Origin: Corynebacterium crudilactis
GTDB lineage: Bacteria > Actinomycetota > Actinomycetes > Mycobacteriales > Mycobacteriaceae
Direction: 5' to 3'
DNA length: 64,000 nt
Assembly (NCBI RefSeq): GCF_001643015.1
Contig: NZ_CP015623.1
Location: 80,641-144,640, forward strand
Shown here: positions 1 through 7,278 of the stretch, in pieces
Numbering within the stretch: position 1 is the stretch's first letter
Layout: each line of letters starts with the position of its first letter
Translations under genes and position numbers: made by a program
The notes under the pieces: model-generated
What the model saw: the letters and a program-made list of their open reading frames with translations, nothing else
Database searches by the model: none
Told to the model about the DNA's origin: nothing

Positions 1-130
1 TGAAGTCGGGGGAGCGTCGAATGGATGCCATGATGGCGGTGTCTTCGCTGACTTTCCCACCGTTTGCGTCGTGCCATGCGCCGTCCTGGAAGTTGTATGC
101 GGCGGAGGTGGTGTTGATGGTCATTGTCAT
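1..130 (-). CDS. Partial small accessory protein, cut by window edge
   Basis: The first 43 codons are visible, starting at the ATG read from 130 and running off the window. The start MTMTINTTSAAYNFQDG is soluble and hydrophilic. A purine-rich GAAAGG lies just upstream as a ribosome site. I do not recognise the family. The 32-bp palindrome at 184-215 sits about 55 bp upstream. The same palindrome precedes the gene at 1247-1444, so the two are probably co-regulated. Confidence 0.55.
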   Translation of the reverse strand, partial: MTMTINTTSAAYNFQDGAWHDANGGKVSEDTAIMASIRRSPDF

Positions 131-183
131 GCCTTTCGGGAGTGTGTGGTGGGTTCCTGTTGTGCTTACAACTAAAACCATAC

Positions 184-215
184 GTCCAAAAACTAGACAT
201 GTCCAGTTTTTGGAC
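184..215. promoter_or_regulatory. 32-bp palindromic operator, copy 1
   Basis: Arms GTCCAAAAACT and AGTTTTTGGAC flank a near-palindromic centre AGACATGTCC. The element lies upstream of the minus-strand gene at 1-130. It is repeated almost exactly at 1496-1527 with similar flanking bases. A dimeric repressor site overlapping a leftward promoter is the likely role (inference). Confidence 0.6.
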
Positions 216-362
216 AAAGTATTTTTTGGGAGTGGCTTGACCTGCGGTTTTAAAGGATTAAGTTTCCCCTTTTGCGCTATCTCGCCTCACTGTGGGCTGG
301 GGGAACGCTAAAAAGTCCTGATTTTGGAGTAAAAACTCACGCACCCCAAGAAGCTGCACGGT

Positions 363-424
363 TTTGATATTAAATAGTGTCATCTATTTTTAGTTTGATA
401 TTAGATAGTGTCATCTATTTTTAG
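363..424. repeat. Two tandem 31-bp repeats with imperfect palindromes
   Basis: Two direct copies, period 31 bp, each contain TGATATTA and an imperfect palindrome TAGATAGTGTCATCTA (AAATAG in the first copy). They lie in the AT-rich leader of the small plus-strand gene at 476-679. Tandem operator sites for that gene are the simplest reading. The rest of 131-475 shows only this and the palindrome at 184-215. Confidence 0.5.
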
Positions 425-475
425 GTGCGGAAAGAAATTTTATAAACAAATGTAAAAATTAAATAAGGACAAAGA

Positions 476-679
476 ATGAACAATATTTTTGGATCAACCC
501 CACCGCTAGATTTCTCAATGCAGGCACTCATGCTCTTGGTCGCTGTACTTGCACTTCTGGTCGATGTCGCTGGCCCTACATCCCCCACACACCAGGCGGA
601 GCCACAGGTCATCATCGTTCTGGAGCAGGCGGAGCCTGCACCCACAGTCCCCGTGGAGCCTGCCTTCGTGCAGGTGTAA
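476..679 (+). CDS. Small membrane-anchored protein, unknown
   Basis: 67 residues. A single hydrophobic helix (roughly residues 15-38, rich in Leu, Val and Ala) is followed by a Pro/Glu-rich tail with repeated AEP/VEP. AAGGAC lies 8 bases before the ATG. It is the only plausible plus-strand gene in the first 9 kb. The two tandem palindromic repeats at 363-424 sit immediately upstream and may control it. Family not recognised. A one-helix membrane peptide such as a small inner-membrane accessory protein or toxin is possible, but nothing specific supports that. Confidence 0.45.
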   Translation: MNNIFGSTPPLDFSMQALMLLVAVLALLVDVAGPTSPTHQAEPQVIIVLEQAEPAPTVPVEPAFVQV

Positions 680-801
680 AAACAGTGCAGGCAAACCAAT
701 GATTGCCTGCGCTTCCACTTCACTAAACATGCCCATCATCCCACTGCGGGGTGATGGGTTTCGTCGCCCCTTTCCATGTCAGGACAGTCCTTCTCGGAAA
801 A

Positions 802-833
802 CAAAAAAACACCCCACGGCAGCGTCGGGTGTG
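802..833 (-). terminator. Rho-independent terminator after 852-1181
   Basis: Read on the minus strand, a stem ACACCC/GGGTGT closes a GC-rich loop and is followed by a run of seven T. It lies about 20 bp past the stop codon of the gene at 852-1181. Confidence 0.65.
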
Positions 834-851
834 AAACAGCGGATCAGGCTT

Positions 852-1181
852 TTAAGAAAAATCCCTCAAACTAATCTCATAAACAGTGGGCAGCGCCTCC
901 CCATAACCGGCATAAACCGAGTTGAGGTATTCAGCCCCATTGCGATACGCAGCAATTCGGCGCTCATGCCCATAGCCAAAAGCGTGCTCAATCAAATCGC
1001 CCCTGTTTGGCATGATCCCCTGCACATGCGCACGAATGGACTGTGCGACCAGCGGGCGGATCGAGCCAAACACCTCCCGAATGTAGTGGCCATCAGCAAA
1101 CGCGCCAAGCACCTGCTTGCGGTCGGTGGATCCAAACTGATCAACATCAAGGATGATTTCAACGGGGGATGCGGTGGTCAT
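852..1181 (-). CDS. Hypothetical accessory protein, 109 aa
   Basis: Acidic, soluble 109-residue protein beginning MTTASPVEIILDVDQFG. A clear AAGGAG lies 8 bases before the ATG, and a good terminator follows at 802-833. No membrane segment, signal peptide or recognised motif. It is the second gene of a probable pair with 1247-1444 (gap 65 bp), both downstream of the palindrome at 1496-1527. Function unknown. Confidence 0.65.
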   Translation of the reverse strand: MTTASPVEIILDVDQFGSTDRKQVLGAFADGHYIREVFGSIRPLVAQSIRAHVQGIMPNRGDLIEHAFGYGHERRIAAYRNGAEYLNSVYAGYGEALPTVYEISLRDFS

Positions 1182-1246
1182 AACAGTCTCCTTATTGAGA
1201 GGGGTGGGGTTGTGCGCGTTATGTCAGTCGCGCCCCTGATAAATGG

Positions 1247-1444
1247 TTAGAGGTTGAGTGTTCTGCAGTCGATGCACTGGTGGGCACCAACGGTGTGGCG
1301 GTAGTGGGCTTCACTGCCGCAGTCGATGCAGGTTTTTATGCCGCGCCCGCTGTTTTCTTCGGCTATGAGGCGGGCTTCGTGGGGGTTTCCGCCGTGGTAG
1401 TCGTTGGCGAGTGCGTGGCGTGTCCAGAAGTTTTCGGTGCCCAT
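1247..1444 (-). CDS. Small zinc-ribbon-like protein, 65 aa
   Basis: 65 residues with two CIDC knuckles near the C-terminus, 17 residues apart with His between them. This is the layout of a small zinc ribbon. AAGGAG lies 7 bases before the ATG. The start is about 50 bp from the 32-bp palindrome at 1496-1527. Small zinc-ribbon proteins are common in actinobacterial plasmids and phages, usually of unknown role. Nucleic-acid binding is possible but not shown. Confidence 0.6.
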   Translation of the reverse strand: MGTENFWTRHALANDYHGGNPHEARLIAEENSGRGIKTCIDCGSEAHYRHTVGAHQCIDCRTLNL

Positions 1445-1495
1445 GGTGGTCTCCTTGGTGTGGGGTGCCTGTGTTGCTTACAGTAAACACTATAC

Positions 1496-1527
1496 GTCCA
1501 AAAATTAGACATGTCCAGTTTTTGGAC
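1496..1527. promoter_or_regulatory. 32-bp palindromic operator, copy 2
   Basis: Arms GTCCAAAAATT and AGTTTTTGGAC surround AGACATGTCC, differing from the copy at 184-215 by one base. On the minus strand a TATAGT -10-like box follows directly, so a bound protein would block the leftward promoter of 1247-1444. Confidence 0.6.
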
Positions 1528-1645
1528 GAACCTTTGGGTATGTCCCGTGGCAACTAGCGCCTCTGTCGCGAGGGGAACTGTGCTTACCCATGTCGTACAT
1601 AGGTTGTCGTACAAAATATGTGCTACATCGACGTCGAAGGACTCT

Positions 1646-1668
1646 GGACAGTCCGGTCGTAAAGACCG
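1646..1668. repeat. Dispersed GGACAGTCC repeat, copy 1
   Basis: Palindrome GGACAGTCC followed by GGTCGTAAAGACC. It is one of at least seven related copies, each in an intergenic gap of the 1-7 kb gene cluster. Confidence 0.5.
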
Positions 1669-1709
1669 AAAAAGGTGCCCAACCACAACTTGGTTGAACA
1701 CCACTTGAA

Positions 1710-2300
1710 CTACGCTGCTGCAGCCTGCTCCTGGTAGGAAATAACCACCTCACCCATGGCATCCCCGATAAGCAATGTCCGCACGTCAACCGTAGAAGGA
1801 TCATGCTCACCCGCAGGCTGGTTAACGCTAATAGCGATATGGAAGTCACCGTTTTCTGTAACCAGGTCACCTCGATCCACGAGACAGTTGCGAATTCGAC
1901 CATTCACTGCGTAGTTGGATGGACGAACCTGAATAGACCACTCACCGTTGTTGTAGTAGGTCAGGAAAGGCCAATGATGGTCTACATGTGATCCCTTCCA
2001 CTTGTAGGTCACAGTGGCGTCAATGCCGTGTTCGGCGTGGGTGAACGTCTCCACGTGCTCCACAGTGGACAGCGTGAACGTGGGACGAAGCGGCCCTAAA
2101 TGCCACAGCTTCACAGCTGCGTTCGCAAACTCTGGTGCGGAAATCTCGTTTGGGCTGTCGTAATCGTGTTCGTGGGAGTCGGTGAGCTGCAATGCAACAT
2201 CATCCAAACTGTCGTTGGTTAACGCCCATCCCCAGCTATCAAGGAAGTCTGTGATGGCGTCTTTAACGGCTGCTACACGGGAATCACTGGTGCTGGTCAT
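1710..2300 (-). CDS. Hypothetical protein, 196 aa, SnoaL/NTF2-like size
   Basis: 196 residues, soluble, rich in His, Asp and aromatic residues, with no signal peptide or membrane helix. AAGGAT lies 8 bases before the ATG. The central stretch alternates beta-like segments (for example TVTYKWKGSHVDHHWPF), so a small alpha+beta fold is plausible. I do not recognise a family. It is followed by a GGACAGTCC repeat at 1646-1668 rather than an obvious terminator. Confidence 0.65.
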   Translation of the reverse strand: MTSTSDSRVAAVKDAITDFLDSWGWALTNDSLDDVALQLTDSHEHDYDSPNEISAPEFANAAVKLWHLGPLRPTFTLSTVEHVETFTHAEHGIDATVTYKWKGSHVDHHWPFLTYYNNGEWSIQVRPSNYAVNGRIRNCLVDRGDLVTENGDFHIAISVNQPAGEHDPSTVDVRTLLIGDAMGEVVISYQEQAAAA

Positions 2301-2371
2301 GGCTTAATCCTTATCTGGTGGGCGTCTATGTGAGGGGGCGTTTACCCGCGCCCCCTGGCGGGTGGGGGGTG

Positions 2372-2650
2372 TTACTGGTTAACAGCTTCGCGCACAGATT
2401 CAAAGTCGTGCTCGGTTGCCCAATCAAAGTGGAGGTGCGGCTCACCGGTTACGCGGTCGTTGACAATGCCACAACGGCTGATGGTGAGGTGGGGCTGGTC
2501 ACTGTTGCTGTCTCGGTAGGAGAGGTGGGAGGTCATGCGACCGTCTTCAACAGTGATTTCCCGTGAGGCGTCCATGATTTCGTGGTCGATGATGTATTCG
2601 ACGGCCAGCTTGGTTGGGGATGGCTTGAGGTTGGTGATTGCGGTGGTCAT
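2372..2650 (-). CDS. Hypothetical accessory protein, 92 aa
   Basis: 92 residues beginning MTTAITNLKPSPTKLAVEY. I prefer the ATG at 2650 because AGGAACC precedes it; an in-frame upstream start at 2692 lacks a ribosome site and would overlap the preceding gene. Soluble, mixed charge, no recognised motif. It probably forms an operon with the gene at 2673-2891, separated by only 22 bp. Confidence 0.55.
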   Translation of the reverse strand: MTTAITNLKPSPTKLAVEYIIDHEIMDASREITVEDGRMTSHLSYRDSNSDQPHLTISRCGIVNDRVTGEPHLHFDWATEHDFESVREAVNQ

Positions 2651-2672
2651 GGTGGGTTCCTGTCTGTTGGGG

Positions 2673-2891
2673 TTAAACGGTGTCGATGTCAATGTTTAGT
2701 AGGTCGGAGATTTCGGGTGCTGCGTGTTGGTAGGCACCTCCCCAGCGGGTGGTGTTGGCGATGGTGGTGGCGATGGTTTCATAGTGGGCGTCGTCGATGA
2801 CGACGTTGATGACTGTTCGGAGGTAGTCGTTGATTGGGGTGGTGGTTGCCTCGATTTTGTTGAGGGTGTGGGTGGGGAAGTGGGTGGTCAT
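2673..2891 (-). CDS. Hypothetical protein with uncertain, possibly non-AUG start
   Basis: From the ATG at 2891 the product is 72 residues (MTTHFPTHTLNKIEATTTP). The reading frame stays open upstream. The best ribosome site, AGGAG at 2950-2946, lies 6 bases before an ATC codon at 2939, giving 89 residues from that codon. No ATG, GTG or TTG is well placed behind that site. Either an AUC start is used, a base has changed, or translation begins at 2891. Family not recognised. Confidence 0.4.
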   Translation of the reverse strand: MTTHFPTHTLNKIEATTTPINDYLRTVINVVIDDAHYETIATTIANTTRWGGAYQHAAPEISDLLNIDIDTV

Positions 2892-3077
2892 TGCGGTGGC
2901 GAATTGTGTGATGACCTTGGCGTTGGTGGAGGCGGGGATGATGTTCTCCTGACTGTGTGGGGGTGCGTTGTTTCCTTCGCTACAAAACAATTTACGCGCT
3001 TCAAGTATCGAACGCAACCACAAGCGCGGTGGTATGAATCACACAGTTGGTGTGTGGTGGGAACGCCGCCAACACCC

Positions 3078-3147
3078 GGACAGTCCGCACATAAAGACCC
3101 CACAACCAACAAAAAACGACACAACCTCGAATATCGAAGTTGCGCCG
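3078..3147. repeat. 70-bp dispersed repeat containing GGACAGTCC, copy 2
   Basis: It begins GGACAGTCCGCACATAAAG and continues into a stretch ending GCGCCG that can form a hairpin (TCGA/TCGA). About 80% or more is shared with 3780-3850. The two copies flank the gene at 3291-3629. Confidence 0.55.
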
Positions 3148-3290
3148 CTTTCAAGTGAAGGCTTTAGCCCCCAATCGCTCAGTCCGACACCGTAGCCGCC
3201 AACGCCTAGCCTTCAACCTCACCAGACGGGACGCTGGCGGAACGGTGCTTCACGCTGCGCCAAGGTGTATTCAAGGTCGAACTTCTTCAC

Positions 3291-3629
3291 CTAGGTCACC
3301 TCCGTCAACAAGATGTGTTTGGGGGAAATATCCCAGGTAATCGACGCCACGCTGATGATCGTCTCCGGGGTAAGCGAAGGCAGATCCGCTGCAGTCGGTG
3401 AATCCTCCAACCCAGCAAACGAGTCAAAAACGCCCAGGTTGTAGCCCCAAGTGTCGGCGTTGTTGATCAGCGTGACATAGAGGTCTTCGAGGTTTCCTCC
3501 CAAAGCTTCCGCGCGGCCTTTAGCGTCATGGGCGCGTACAGCGTCAAGGGAATACACGACAGGGGTGGAAGGGTCGTGTTTGCCAGCTACATGGCCAGGC
3601 GGGGTTGCGGTGTTGTCGGTCTGGGGCAT
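3291..3629 (-). CDS. Hypothetical accessory protein, 112 aa
   Basis: 112 residues beginning MPQTDNTATPPGHVAGKHD. AGGAG lies 10 bases upstream of the ATG at 3629, and a transfer-type box with a TACACT -10 lies at 3667-3688. Soluble, no recognised domain. It sits between two copies of a 70-bp repeat (3078-3147 and 3780-3850), so the gene plus one repeat could have been gained or lost as a cassette by recombination between them (inference). Confidence 0.6.
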   Translation of the reverse strand: MPQTDNTATPPGHVAGKHDPSTPVVYSLDAVRAHDAKGRAEALGGNLEDLYVTLINNADTWGYNLGVFDSFAGLEDSPTAADLPSLTPETIISVASITWDISPKHILLTEVT

Positions 3630-3666
3630 TGTGCGTGTTCTCCTAGATTGGGTTTGGGTGGATCTG

Positions 3667-3688
3667 AGTGTAGGAGGCGGGTGTGCAC
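3667..3688 (-). promoter_or_regulatory. Shared promoter box (GTGCACAC-N8-TACACT)
   Basis: On the minus strand GTGCACAC begins 16 nt before a TACACT -10 box, about 38 bp from the start codon of 3291-3629. It has the same layout as the transfer-gene boxes. Confidence 0.6.
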
Positions 3689-3779
3689 TAATGCCCGGCG
3701 TTTTCCAAAGCGTGGCCACACAAAACCCACTGGGGTGGGTCGGAGCATGTAGACAAGGCAGAAACACCCCTACAACTGC

Positions 3780-3850
3780 GGACAGTCCGCACATAAAGAC
3801 CCCACAACCAACAAAAACGACGCACCCTCGAAAACATCGAAAGTGCGCCG
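3780..3850. repeat. 70-bp dispersed repeat containing GGACAGTCC, copy 3
   Basis: Second long copy of the repeat at 3078-3147, in the gap between 3291-3629 and 3870-4361. Its hairpin GCGCAC..TCGA/TCGAAAGTGCGC could act as a terminator for 3870-4361. Confidence 0.55.
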
Positions 3851-3869
3851 TTTCGTCTTACCCAAAGCG

Positions 3870-4361
3870 CTAGATACCTAGCTTTGCTTCCAACTCTTTC
3901 TTCATCTTGAACAGCTCCCCAACACGAGAAACATTGCTGTCAGAAAACTTGGCGACCATCTTTTTACGGATCGACGGGTGAACATGACCCCGCGTTGCAG
4001 CCGTATCACCAGCCACAGCACCCGTTCGGCGCTCAATTTCCTCATTCACCTTGTCAAGACGCTCACGCCACTGATCACCGTGGAGGGCGAGCGCGTCCTC
4101 CTGCTTCTTCCTACGCTGCTCAATACGTGCTTTACGCTGCGCGTGTGCTTTTTCCTGCCTGTTGGCTGCAACAGTGTTGTGTCGTTTGCAGAGGTAACCT
4201 TCGTGGCGTGCTTTACGGCAGGGTGCGCCCTTAGACTCCACCCAGGCCACACAGTTTTCACCCCACCTATCAGAGGTACCTACAGCGACATGTGATGCGC
4301 GGGCAACATCTAAAACATCTTGGGTGAGGGAGGTGGGTGCGGTGGCGGTTGGCTGCGACAT
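3870..4361 (-). CDS. Basic coiled-coil protein with Cys/His cluster
   Basis: 163 residues from the ATG at 4361 (MSQPTATAPTSLTQDVLD). Residues about 34-60 carry a Cys/His cluster (GENCVAW, APCRKA, YLCKRH) that could bind zinc. It is followed by a very basic, Gln/Lys/Glu-rich helix (about 62-110) likely to be a coiled coil, and a basic C-terminus. That composition suggests nucleic-acid binding. An in-frame TTG at 4412 would add 17 residues but has no ribosome site. Family not recognised. Confidence 0.6.
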   Translation of the reverse strand: MSQPTATAPTSLTQDVLDVARASHVAVGTSDRWGENCVAWVESKGAPCRKARHEGYLCKRHNTVAANRQEKAHAQRKARIEQRRKKQEDALALHGDQWRERLDKVNEEIERRTGAVAGDTAATRGHVHPSIRKKMVAKFSDSNVSRVGELFKMKKELEAKLGI

Positions 4362-4450
4362 GGCTTCAAGTTCCAATCTAGAAAAGCTTCGGTTGCTGTG
4401 GACGTTTCTCAATTTATGAGGGGGTTAACGTCCACTGCCCGAAGCTTGTC

Positions 4451-4549
4451 TTAGAACTGTTGGGTGATGGCGCTCAGTTTTTCGGCTGCGTCATCTTCGG
4501 AGACAACTGCAAAACCGTCTTTGGAAGAAAACTTTGTCTGCGATGGCAT
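4451..4549 (-). CDS. Possible 32-aa acidic peptide
   Basis: Short frame MPSQTKFSSKDGFAVVSEDD ending in ITQQF. TAAGGAGA lies 17 bases upstream of this ATG and closer to another ATG (4559) that is out of frame and stops early. The composition looks coding but the start is unconvincing. Low certainty. Confidence 0.3.
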   Translation of the reverse strand: MPSQTKFSSKDGFAVVSEDDAAEKLSAITQQF

Positions 4550-4603
4550 GAATGTCCATGACGTGTCTCCTTAAACGTGCTGGTTGATGGCGGTGGGATG
4601 TAC

Positions 4604-4626
4604 GGACAGTCGGGACGTAAAGACCC
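4604..4626. repeat. Dispersed GGACAGTC repeat, copy 4
   Basis: GGACAGTCGGGACGTAAAGACC, a slightly diverged copy. It overlaps the start of the terminator stem of the neighbouring gene. Confidence 0.45.
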
Positions 4627-4650
4627 GCTGGAAGCATTGTTCCAGCGGGT
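4623..4650 (-). terminator. Hairpin after 4657-4926
   Basis: Perfect 11-bp stem ACCCGCTGGAA/TTCCAGCGGGT directly after the stop codon of the 2-helix membrane protein. No strong T run, so the hairpin may be a weak terminator or an mRNA end. Confidence 0.55.
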
Positions 4651-4656
4651 TAATCT

Positions 4657-4926
4657 TTAAGCCCACCAATGGAACATGAGGTATCCCGCTGCGCCGAGAG
4701 AGAATGCGGCCAGAACGAACCATATGGCTGGTCGAGAGGGGTGTGGGTTTGTGGGGTCTCCTTGGGTGATTTTGGCTCTTGCTGCGCTCCATATTCCGGC
4801 AAAAAGAAGACTTGCCCCAACTGCGAATAGAAGAATTACGCCTGCGATCTGAAAGGACAAACCAATGACTTCCTGGGTTTGGTTAATCATATTTCCTGCG
4901 TATGCGTTGATGGTCGTGTGTGGCAT
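4657..4926 (-). CDS. Small two-helix membrane protein, 89 aa
   Basis: 89 residues with two hydrophobic helices (about 24-48 and 68-86) joined by a basic, Pro-rich loop. AAAGGGA lies 7 bases before the ATG. Size and topology resemble VirB2-like or other small T4SS membrane proteins, such as the one at 14956-15264, but I see no sequence match that would prove it. It stands alone between repeats and is followed by a strong hairpin. Confidence 0.6.
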   Translation of the reverse strand: MPHTTINAYAGNMINQTQEVIGLSFQIAGVILLFAVGASLLFAGIWSAARAKITQGDPTNPHPSRPAIWFVLAAFSLGAAGYLMFHWWA

Positions 4927-5299
4927 ATTGTCCCTTTCCGTTGATTTTCATTCTGCGAATTACATGGATGAAAGTTAGGACTAAGTTTATGTCATAAATC
5001 TGCTACAAACCATGGGAGTGGGCTGCCCATTTCTTCAATGTTTGCCCACATAAAAGGCCTTTTTGGGGGTGGGGGATTGGGGTAGATTTTACGCCAAAAA
5101 TAAATGACAACAGAAAATGTAAGCAAAATATGCAACTGCTGCAATAAAAGGACTTCGGACAGTCCGCACTTTGCGTCCCCGGCGCGTTGGTGTGGCGTCG
5201 TATGTGTGCGGGGGCGTGGCTCTGGGTTGGGTGTTCTGCAAGCAGTTTGTAGGCCTGTAACGGCCTGTAACGCCCTGTGTGTGAGTGTCTGTGGCGTGT
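4927..5299. other. Intergenic region without a gene
   Basis: 373 bp with no supported gene. AT-rich at 4960-5110, probably holding the promoter of 4657-4926. It contains a diverged GGACAGTCC repeat at 5157-5180 and the short direct repeats GGCCTGTAACG/CGCCCTGTG near 5250. Confidence 0.5.
5157..5180. repeat. Dispersed GGACAGTCC repeat, copy 5
   Basis: GGACAGTCCGCACTTTGCGTC. The first half is conserved and the second half belongs to a variant shared with 6235-6260. Confidence 0.45.
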
Positions 5300-5596
5300 T
5301 TAGCGCGTTGGTGGGCGTCTACCGCATATAAATGCTTCTACGGTGCCAATGAGTTCACCCACGGTGGGGAAGATCTGTGGTGTGGCGTTGGGGTGTGCGG
5401 TGGCGAGCGTGCCGTGGGGGCGGACAACATAGTCGTGGCCACCACTGTGGGTGGCGGGTTGGGTGGTGATGGTAATGCCAGCGCCGTTGGGGTGTGTGAT
5501 GGCAACGGTGTTACCGATCAGTTCGTAGTGGCAACGCCACGTTTTGGCACTGGATGCGAGGCGGTGCAGTGCTTGGGTGGGTAGCGGGTTAGTCAT
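5300..5596 (-). CDS. Hypothetical protein, 98 aa
   Basis: 98 residues beginning MTNPLPTQALHRLASSAKTW. The start overlaps the last 8 bases of the upstream lipoprotein gene (5589-6116), so translation is probably coupled. Soluble, His- and Thr-rich, no recognised motif. Coupling to a lipoprotein suggests the two act together, but the role is unknown. Confidence 0.6.
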   Translation of the reverse strand: MTNPLPTQALHRLASSAKTWRCHYELIGNTVAITHPNGAGITITTQPATHSGGHDYVVRPHGTLATAHPNATPQIFPTVGELIGTVEAFICGRRPPTR

Positions 5597-6116
5597 CGGT
5601 GGCCTTGATGGTGGCGGTGATGTTGGCGGTGATGTTGAGGGGTTTTCCTTGGGGTGTGTGGTTGGCGGGGCTAAACGGTGGGTTCCAGGTGCCGGTGGCC
5701 ATGTGGGGTGCCCAGTGGGAGCCGTAGAAGTCGAGGTGGGTAACACCAAGTTCGTCGGCGTTGTGTTGGAGGAAAAGGGAGACCTGTTCGGCCAGGTCGA
5801 TGCCCCAGCGGGAATCGTCGCACACGGTGACCTCAATGCCGTTGGTGGTGGGTTGGATAATGCCGAATGCTTCGACCTCTGGGTAGGTGTAGGCGAGGGT
5901 GTTGACGGCGCGGAGAACTTCTGGGGTGAGCTGGTGCTCAATGTCGCCCAGCGAGTAGTTGGTGACGGTGTTGAGGGTGGTGTCATCAGGCAGGGCGCGG
6001 ACGACGGCGACAGTGGGGTTGAGGGTGGTGTCAAAGGTGGGTGCGGTGCAGGCGGTGACACTCATGAGCGCGGTGGCGATGATCCCGGCGCGGGTGAGTG
6101 TGTGGGTGTTGTTCAC
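5589..6116 (-). CDS. Predicted lipoprotein, 175 aa
   Basis: 175 residues with a lipoprotein signal peptide: an N-terminal basic/hydrophobic stretch and a lipobox SVTAC with Cys23. GTG start, chosen because AGGAG lies 8 bases upstream. The mature part contains a beta/alpha pattern (GIEVTVCDDSRWGIDLAEQV) and is otherwise unrecognised. The transfer-type box at 6162-6183 lies about 45 bp upstream, suggesting co-expression with the conjugation genes. It is one of several plasmid lipoproteins in this window. Confidence 0.65.
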   Translation of the reverse strand: MNNTHTLTRAGIIATALMSVTACTAPTFDTTLNPTVAVVRALPDDTTLNTVTNYSLGDIEHQLTPEVLRAVNTLAYTYPEVEAFGIIQPTTNGIEVTVCDDSRWGIDLAEQVSLFLQHNADELGVTHLDFYGSHWAPHMATGTWNPPFSPANHTPQGKPLNITANITATIKATDD

Positions 6117-6161
6117 GTGGGGAACTCCTGGCGGGTGGGGGGACTGTTTGTTGGTGGAAAC

Positions 6162-6183
6162 AGTTTCGCAAGGTGGTGTTCAC
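6162..6183 (-). promoter_or_regulatory. Shared promoter box (GTGAACAC-N8-GAAACT)
   Basis: GTGAACAC lies 16 nt before a GAAACT -10-like box on the minus strand. It drives the lipoprotein gene 5589-6116. Confidence 0.55.
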
Positions 6184-6234
6184 GATTGCCCGGAGTTGGA
6201 TGGGGAGCTACATGGTGTGTGGTGTGGGGGTTGT

Positions 6235-6315
6235 GGACAGTCCGCACTTTGCGTCCCCGGAAAGAGTGTGGAACCCACCTCGTTGCGTGCTACGGACAGT
6301 CCGTACGCAAAGACC
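6235..6315. repeat. Dispersed GGACAGTCC repeats, copies 6 and 7
   Basis: Two copies 59 bp apart: 6235-6260 (variant with TTTGCGTCC) and 6294-6315 (GGACAGTCCGTACGCAAAG). They lie between 6368-7243 and 5589-6116. Confidence 0.5.
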
Positions 6316-6367
6316 TTTATATTCGACTAGGAAACTACCCGGTGTGGGGGATGGCCAAAGTGGTGGG

Positions 6368-7243
6368 TTAGGTCAGTTCTTCGATGATGGCGGCCACGGC
6401 GCTGACACTAGTGCCGGGGTGGGTGGTGGCAACGTTTTCCAGCGCGGTAATCACTGTGTGTCCACCCATGCGAACAGTGTCGGCAACACGGGTGTGAATC
6501 ATGTCGGGATCAAGTGGGTCGCCTGCGTCGAGGATAGCGGTGATTCGGGTGCTGTCAGCTATGTCGGTGATGTAGTCTGCGACGGCGATTAGAACATCGG
6601 GGTGGGCGATCCAGGCTTGTGTCGTTTCCGATAGCTGCAGGAGTTGGCTTGTGGTGATCCACGGGAGTGTTCCGCCACCTGGCATGGCTATCGCATGGGT
6701 GGTGAACGCACCCAGCTTGGGGGCATTAGGCCAATGCGGGTGGGTGACCCAGGGAATGCGGTCAGGGTCGTGGAGGTGGGGTGTGTGGGTTAGCCAGGTG
6801 GCCAGCCTGTTGATGGCGGATTGGCGGGTGGTTTCACCCAGTTGGGGCAGGATTGTCGGCCAGGGGACATGCAACTGTCTGCACAAAGCAATACCGGAGG
6901 GGACGGCTGCGCGGGCGTGCTGCGCTTCGCGTTGGGCGCGCTGCTCATTGGCCCACATGTTGCTTAGGTAAGCCAAGGCGGTGTCGGAGTCTGTGGTGGG
7001 GACGTGGCCGGAATGTTTTTTGAAACGTTTGTAGGCTGCGTTGCGTTGAACACCACCAATGCGCTGGCAGATGATTGCCCAGGGGATTTCTGCTTCACGT
7101 GCCATGGCAATCGCTGCAGAAACTTCGAGGGCTGCATATTCTTCGGCGGTGTTGGCGGAGGCTTCCTGCTGGCGGGCGTGGTTGAGGCTGTGCACTGCTT
7201 TGAGGGTGGCGCGTTCGCGGGGGGTGAGTGTTTGTTGAGCCAT
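6368..7243 (-). CDS. Probable DNA-binding protein with duplicated HTH-like repeats
   Basis: 291 residues. Two similar segments suggest an internal duplication: IPWAIICQRIGGVQRNAAYK (about 53-72) and VPWPTILPQLGETTRQSAIN (about 125-144). Both have the hydrophobic/turn spacing of helix-turn-helix units. GGAGA lies 9 bases before the ATG. A perfect 9-bp inverted repeat at 7279-7303 overlaps its promoter, consistent with autoregulation by this protein. No enzyme motif seen. It could be the regulator of the accessory cluster. Confidence 0.55.
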   Translation of the reverse strand: MAQQTLTPRERATLKAVHSLNHARQQEASANTAEEYAALEVSAAIAMAREAEIPWAIICQRIGGVQRNAAYKRFKKHSGHVPTTDSDTALAYLSNMWANEQRAQREAQHARAAVPSGIALCRQLHVPWPTILPQLGETTRQSAINRLATWLTHTPHLHDPDRIPWVTHPHWPNAPKLGAFTTHAIAMPGGGTLPWITTSQLLQLSETTQAWIAHPDVLIAVADYITDIADSTRITAILDAGDPLDPDMIHTRVADTVRMGGHTVITALENVATTHPGTSVSAVAAIIEELT

Positions 7244-7278
7244 GGCGGTTGGGGTCTCCGATCAAAAGTTATCCACAA

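Noticed and set aside
5544..6371. 275-codon plus-strand frame, Gly/Val-rich
   Set aside because: It is the antisense shadow of the lipoprotein and its coupled partner (5300-6116), which have proper starts and a signal peptide.
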